Below the pieces are notes generated by a model. The model was not told the origin of the DNA. It searched no databases and saw only the letters and a list, made by a program, of their open reading frames with translations. This document shows positions 5,646 through 7,348 of a DNA stretch of 7,348 nt, in pieces. Both the position numbers and the translations under genes were made by a program. Within the stretch, counting starts at the first letter, position 1, and each line of letters starts with the position of its first letter. Origin of the DNA: Bdellovibrio sp. (GTDB taxonomy: Bacteria > Bdellovibrionota > UBA1018); contig JACRAO010000121.1 of the NCBI GenBank assembly GCA_016213345.1, positions 1-7,348 on the forward strand, given 5' to 3'.

Positions 5646-6431
5646 TTAATTTAATTCTGGTTCAAATAAAATTCCTTCGCAATCTGGAGCATATATATAC
5701 TGTATTGCGTGTTGGCTCCAGTCTAGATTTTTAAAACATAATGATTTTTCATGATCACCAAAAGTGAGTTTTGTTTTTTTTGGAAAATATATTTTTTTTT
5801 GGTTTAAAGGATTAATAAGAAAACTAGCATGTGCTAGTTTTTCTTGTAAAATAGAATATGTATTAAATTTATAAATTTTGTGTGTTAGATTTTTATTTTT
5901 TTTAATAGAAATTTTTTCACCTTCAAGTGAGCAGATTAGTTTTTGATTGTTTCTGTCATAAACGTTACAAATTCGTGTTGTCAAAGTGTCTTCAAACTGA
6001 ATATTTGTAATGTATTTGGGGAAATTAAAATAATCCACCCCACCCCAATATGCTATTTCGGTAGTGACAGGCATTTGTAAGACATAACCGTGATGAGATT
6101 CGATAAAAATGTTTTTTATAATTTCAAACGCAGATAAAAAATTTGTCTTTGTTGGATTTAAGGCTAGAGCGATCGAAAACTCATTGTATGGCCCAATATC
6201 TGTTTCTTTGTATTCAAAACAATAAATTCCAATTATAGCTCTTTGTTTTGCGAAGGGTGCAAGTGTGAGTGGTATTAAGTTAAGCGTTTTAGGTAAAAGA
6301 TGTATCACTTTATCCAAATTAACAGTAAACACAGCACCCATCATATTTAAGGACTTATAAAACAGAGGTGATTTAGCTGTGTGGTTACGAATATAGATTT
6401 TTTTTTGTTTGTATGGAGCAAAAAATTCCAT
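5646..6431 (-). CDS. Acetoacetate decarboxylase-fold (ADC-like) protein
   Basis: This 261-residue soluble protein has no signal peptide. It has the acetoacetate-decarboxylase-like signature in order: GPYNEFSIAL (80-89), GYVLQMPVTTEIAYWGG (115-131) and FNFPKYITNI (135-144). Length and order suit the family (about 240-270). In the Clostridium enzyme two adjacent lysines follow a proline: the first forms the Schiff base and the second tunes its pKa. Here the first is present (K139) and the second is Y140, so true acetoacetate decarboxylation is doubtful; a Schiff-base or ligand-binding role is possible. The start at 6431 has no Shine-Dalgarno at normal distance, and a possible promoter lies only 10 bases upstream. 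It follows leuS after 51 bp and precedes the FAD oxidoreductase by 9 bp, so the latter two probably form one functional unit. Four runs of eight or nine A occur in its coding strand. Confidence 0.75.
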   Translation of the reverse strand: MEFFAPYKQKKIYIRNHTAKSPLFYKSLNMMGAVFTVNLDKVIHLLPKTLNLIPLTLAPFAKQRAIIGIYCFEYKETDIGPYNEFSIALALNPTKTNFLSAFEIIKNIFIESHHGYVLQMPVTTEIAYWGGVDYFNFPKYITNIQFEDTLTTRICNVYDRNNQKLICSLEGEKISIKKNKNLTHKIYKFNTYSILQEKLAHASFLINPLNQKKIYFPKKTKLTFGDHEKSLCFKNLDWSQHAIQYIYAPDCEGILFEPELN

Positions 6432-6441
6432 TCTAATAAAA

Positions 6442-6470
6442 AGTGTAACCTCATTAAAAGCTATTGTCTA
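6442..6470 (-). promoter_or_regulatory. Possible promoter of the ADC-like/FAD oxidoreductase pair
   Basis: On the minus strand TAGACA (6470-6465, five of six to TTGACA) and TACACT (6447-6442, four of six to TATAAT) are separated by exactly 17 bp in the gap after leuS. Only ten bases separate the -10 box from the ATG at 6431, so a transcript from here would have almost no leader, in keeping with the missing Shine-Dalgarno. Read-through from leuS is the alternative, since no convincing terminator lies between them. Confidence 0.35.
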
Positions 6471-6482
6471 GAGCGACTAGGT

Positions 6483-7348
6483 CTATTTTTTTACTATAAA
6501 ATTAATAATTTTATCTTTCACAAAAATAACTTTTTGTATTTCTTTTCCATTTAACTGATTAATAATTGTTGGTATTGCTTTGGCTAGTTTCTCTATCGTT
6601 TTCTGATCGGTTTCTCTTTCTACAGCAATGATTCCCCTGGTTTTTCCCATAACCTGTATAACTATTGTAATTTTTTCTTCTTTGGCAAGTTCTGGATCGT
6701 AAGCTGGCCAAGACTTAAAACTTAGACTTGTTTTTTCGTCTAAAAGAGCCCAAAGCTCTTCTGCGAGATGCGGTGCGAAAGGATTTAAAAGTTGCACGAA
6801 TGGCTTTAAACACAGTTTTGGTTTTTTACTCAAAACAGTCATATGGTTAATGAAAATCATCATTTGACTAATAGCCGTGTTGAAACGACAATTTTCAATA
6901 TCTTCAGTGACTTTTTTAATAGTTTGATGAAATATTTTTAAAGTTTCTAACGAAGGATTATCTTCGGAAATATTTTTACTAAGTTTTAGATCATTATCTT
7001 CTTCATCTACAAAAACTCGCCACACCCGGTGTAAAAAACGGTATACACCTTCGATTGCAGTAGTGGACCATGGCTTGTCTTTATCTAACGGACCCATGAA
7101 CATTTCATACAGTCTTAAGGTATCTGCACCATGTTTTTTCACTACTTCGTCTGGATTAATGACGTTGCCACGTGATTTAGACATTTTTTCGCCATCCTCA
7201 CCCAAAATCATTCCTTGATGTGTGAGTTTTTTAAACGGCTCGTCACAGCTTACCATCCCTAAATCATAGAAGACTTTTGTCCAAAACCTGGCATAAAGGA
7301 GATGCCCAACAGCGTGTTCTGCTCCGCCTAAGTAAAAATCAACTGGCA
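6483..7348 (-). CDS. leuS: Leucyl-tRNA synthetase, C-terminal third (runs off the right edge)
   Basis: This enzyme charges tRNA-Leu with leucine in the cytoplasm. The frame is open from the right edge; an ATG at 7256 is internal, because codons 7257-7346 continue the protein with the class-I catalytic segment YLGGAEHAVGHLLYARFW. The signature KMSKS is encoded at 7187-7173 within GEDGEKMSKSRGN. Downstream are the helical anticodon-binding domain (about 7127-6740, including PWSTTAIEGVYRFLHRVWR) and the small C-terminal alpha/beta domain ending KIINFIVKK. Only seven residues (MILGEDG) separate the HQG turn from EKMSKS, so the leucine-specific insertion of E. coli and Thermus enzymes is absent, as in Bacillus-type LeuS. 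About 288 codons of the usual 800-870 are in the window. The gene is intact as far as seen and is a housekeeping neighbour of the ADC-like gene. Confidence 0.97.
   Translation of the reverse strand, partial: PVDFYLGGAEHAVGHLLYARFWTKVFYDLGMVSCDEPFKKLTHQGMILGEDGEKMSKSRGNVINPDEVVKKHGADTLRLYEMFMGPLDKDKPWSTTAIEGVYRFLHRVWRVFVDEEDNDLKLSKNISEDNPSLETLKIFHQTIKKVTEDIENCRFNTAISQMMIFINHMTVLSKKPKLCLKPFVQLLNPFAPHLAEELWALLDEKTSLSFKSWPAYDPELAKEEKITIVIQVMGKTRGIIAVERETDQKTIEKLAKAIPTIINQLNGKEIQKVIFVKDKIINFIVKK

Noticed and set aside
6468..6480. CTAG-N5-CTAG palindrome after leuS as a terminator
   Set aside because: The stem is only four bases, and the T run beside it is on the wrong side for minus-strand transcription.
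7254..7256. ATG at 7256 as the start of the leucyl-tRNA synthetase gene
   Set aside because: The frame continues upstream to the window edge with clear LeuS sequence (YLGGAEHAVGHLLYARFW), so this Met is internal.

Overview
The window is AT-rich (roughly two thirds A+T by eye) Gram-negative bacterial DNA. It carries a lipoprotein-type signal, a twin-arginine signal, a periplasm-type M16 peptidase pair, a secreted DUF3011 protein and an FtsQ-like POTRA protein. A low-GC member of the Bdellovibrionota/Oligoflexia type (for example Silvanigrellales) would fit, but this is inference from gene content and base composition only.

Layout, left to right. The minus-strand start of an FtsQ-like membrane protein runs off the left edge (1-216). 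Divergent from it on the plus strand is a two-gene M16 metallopeptidase operon (282-2974). Its first gene keeps the zinc motif HXXEH and is probably a lipoprotein. Its second gene overlaps the first by four bases, has a Sec signal peptide, and has lost all the zinc ligands. The operon ends at a perfect 20-bp-arm hairpin followed by a T tract, built from eight hexamer units of the form TNACNG.

Everything to the right is on the minus strand. A secreted protein with two DUF3011 repeats (3047-3535) has its own regulatory region of about 300 bp. That region holds a strong Shine-Dalgarno, a leader hairpin, a -24/-12 (sigma-54-like) promoter that overlaps a sigma-70-like one, and an upstream dyad. 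Further right comes leuS (3' part, entering from the right edge, 7348 to 6483), then an acetoacetate-decarboxylase-fold protein (5646-6431), then a Tat-exported FAD oxidoreductase of the carotenoid-desaturase/amine-oxidase family (3843-5636). The last two are 9 bp apart and probably co-transcribed.

The M16 genes probably make a heterodimeric envelope protease of catalytic plus non-catalytic subunits. The decarboxylase-fold/FAD-oxidoreductase pair is the most unusual content. The oxidoreductase contains a rubredoxin-like four-cysteine ribbon inserted in its substrate-domain region and carries an RR signal. The decarboxylase-like partner keeps the Schiff-base lysine position but not the neighbouring lysine. 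The two look like a small redox/ligand-modifying module of unknown substrate. No RNA genes, CRISPR arrays, insertion sequences or prophage genes were recognised.
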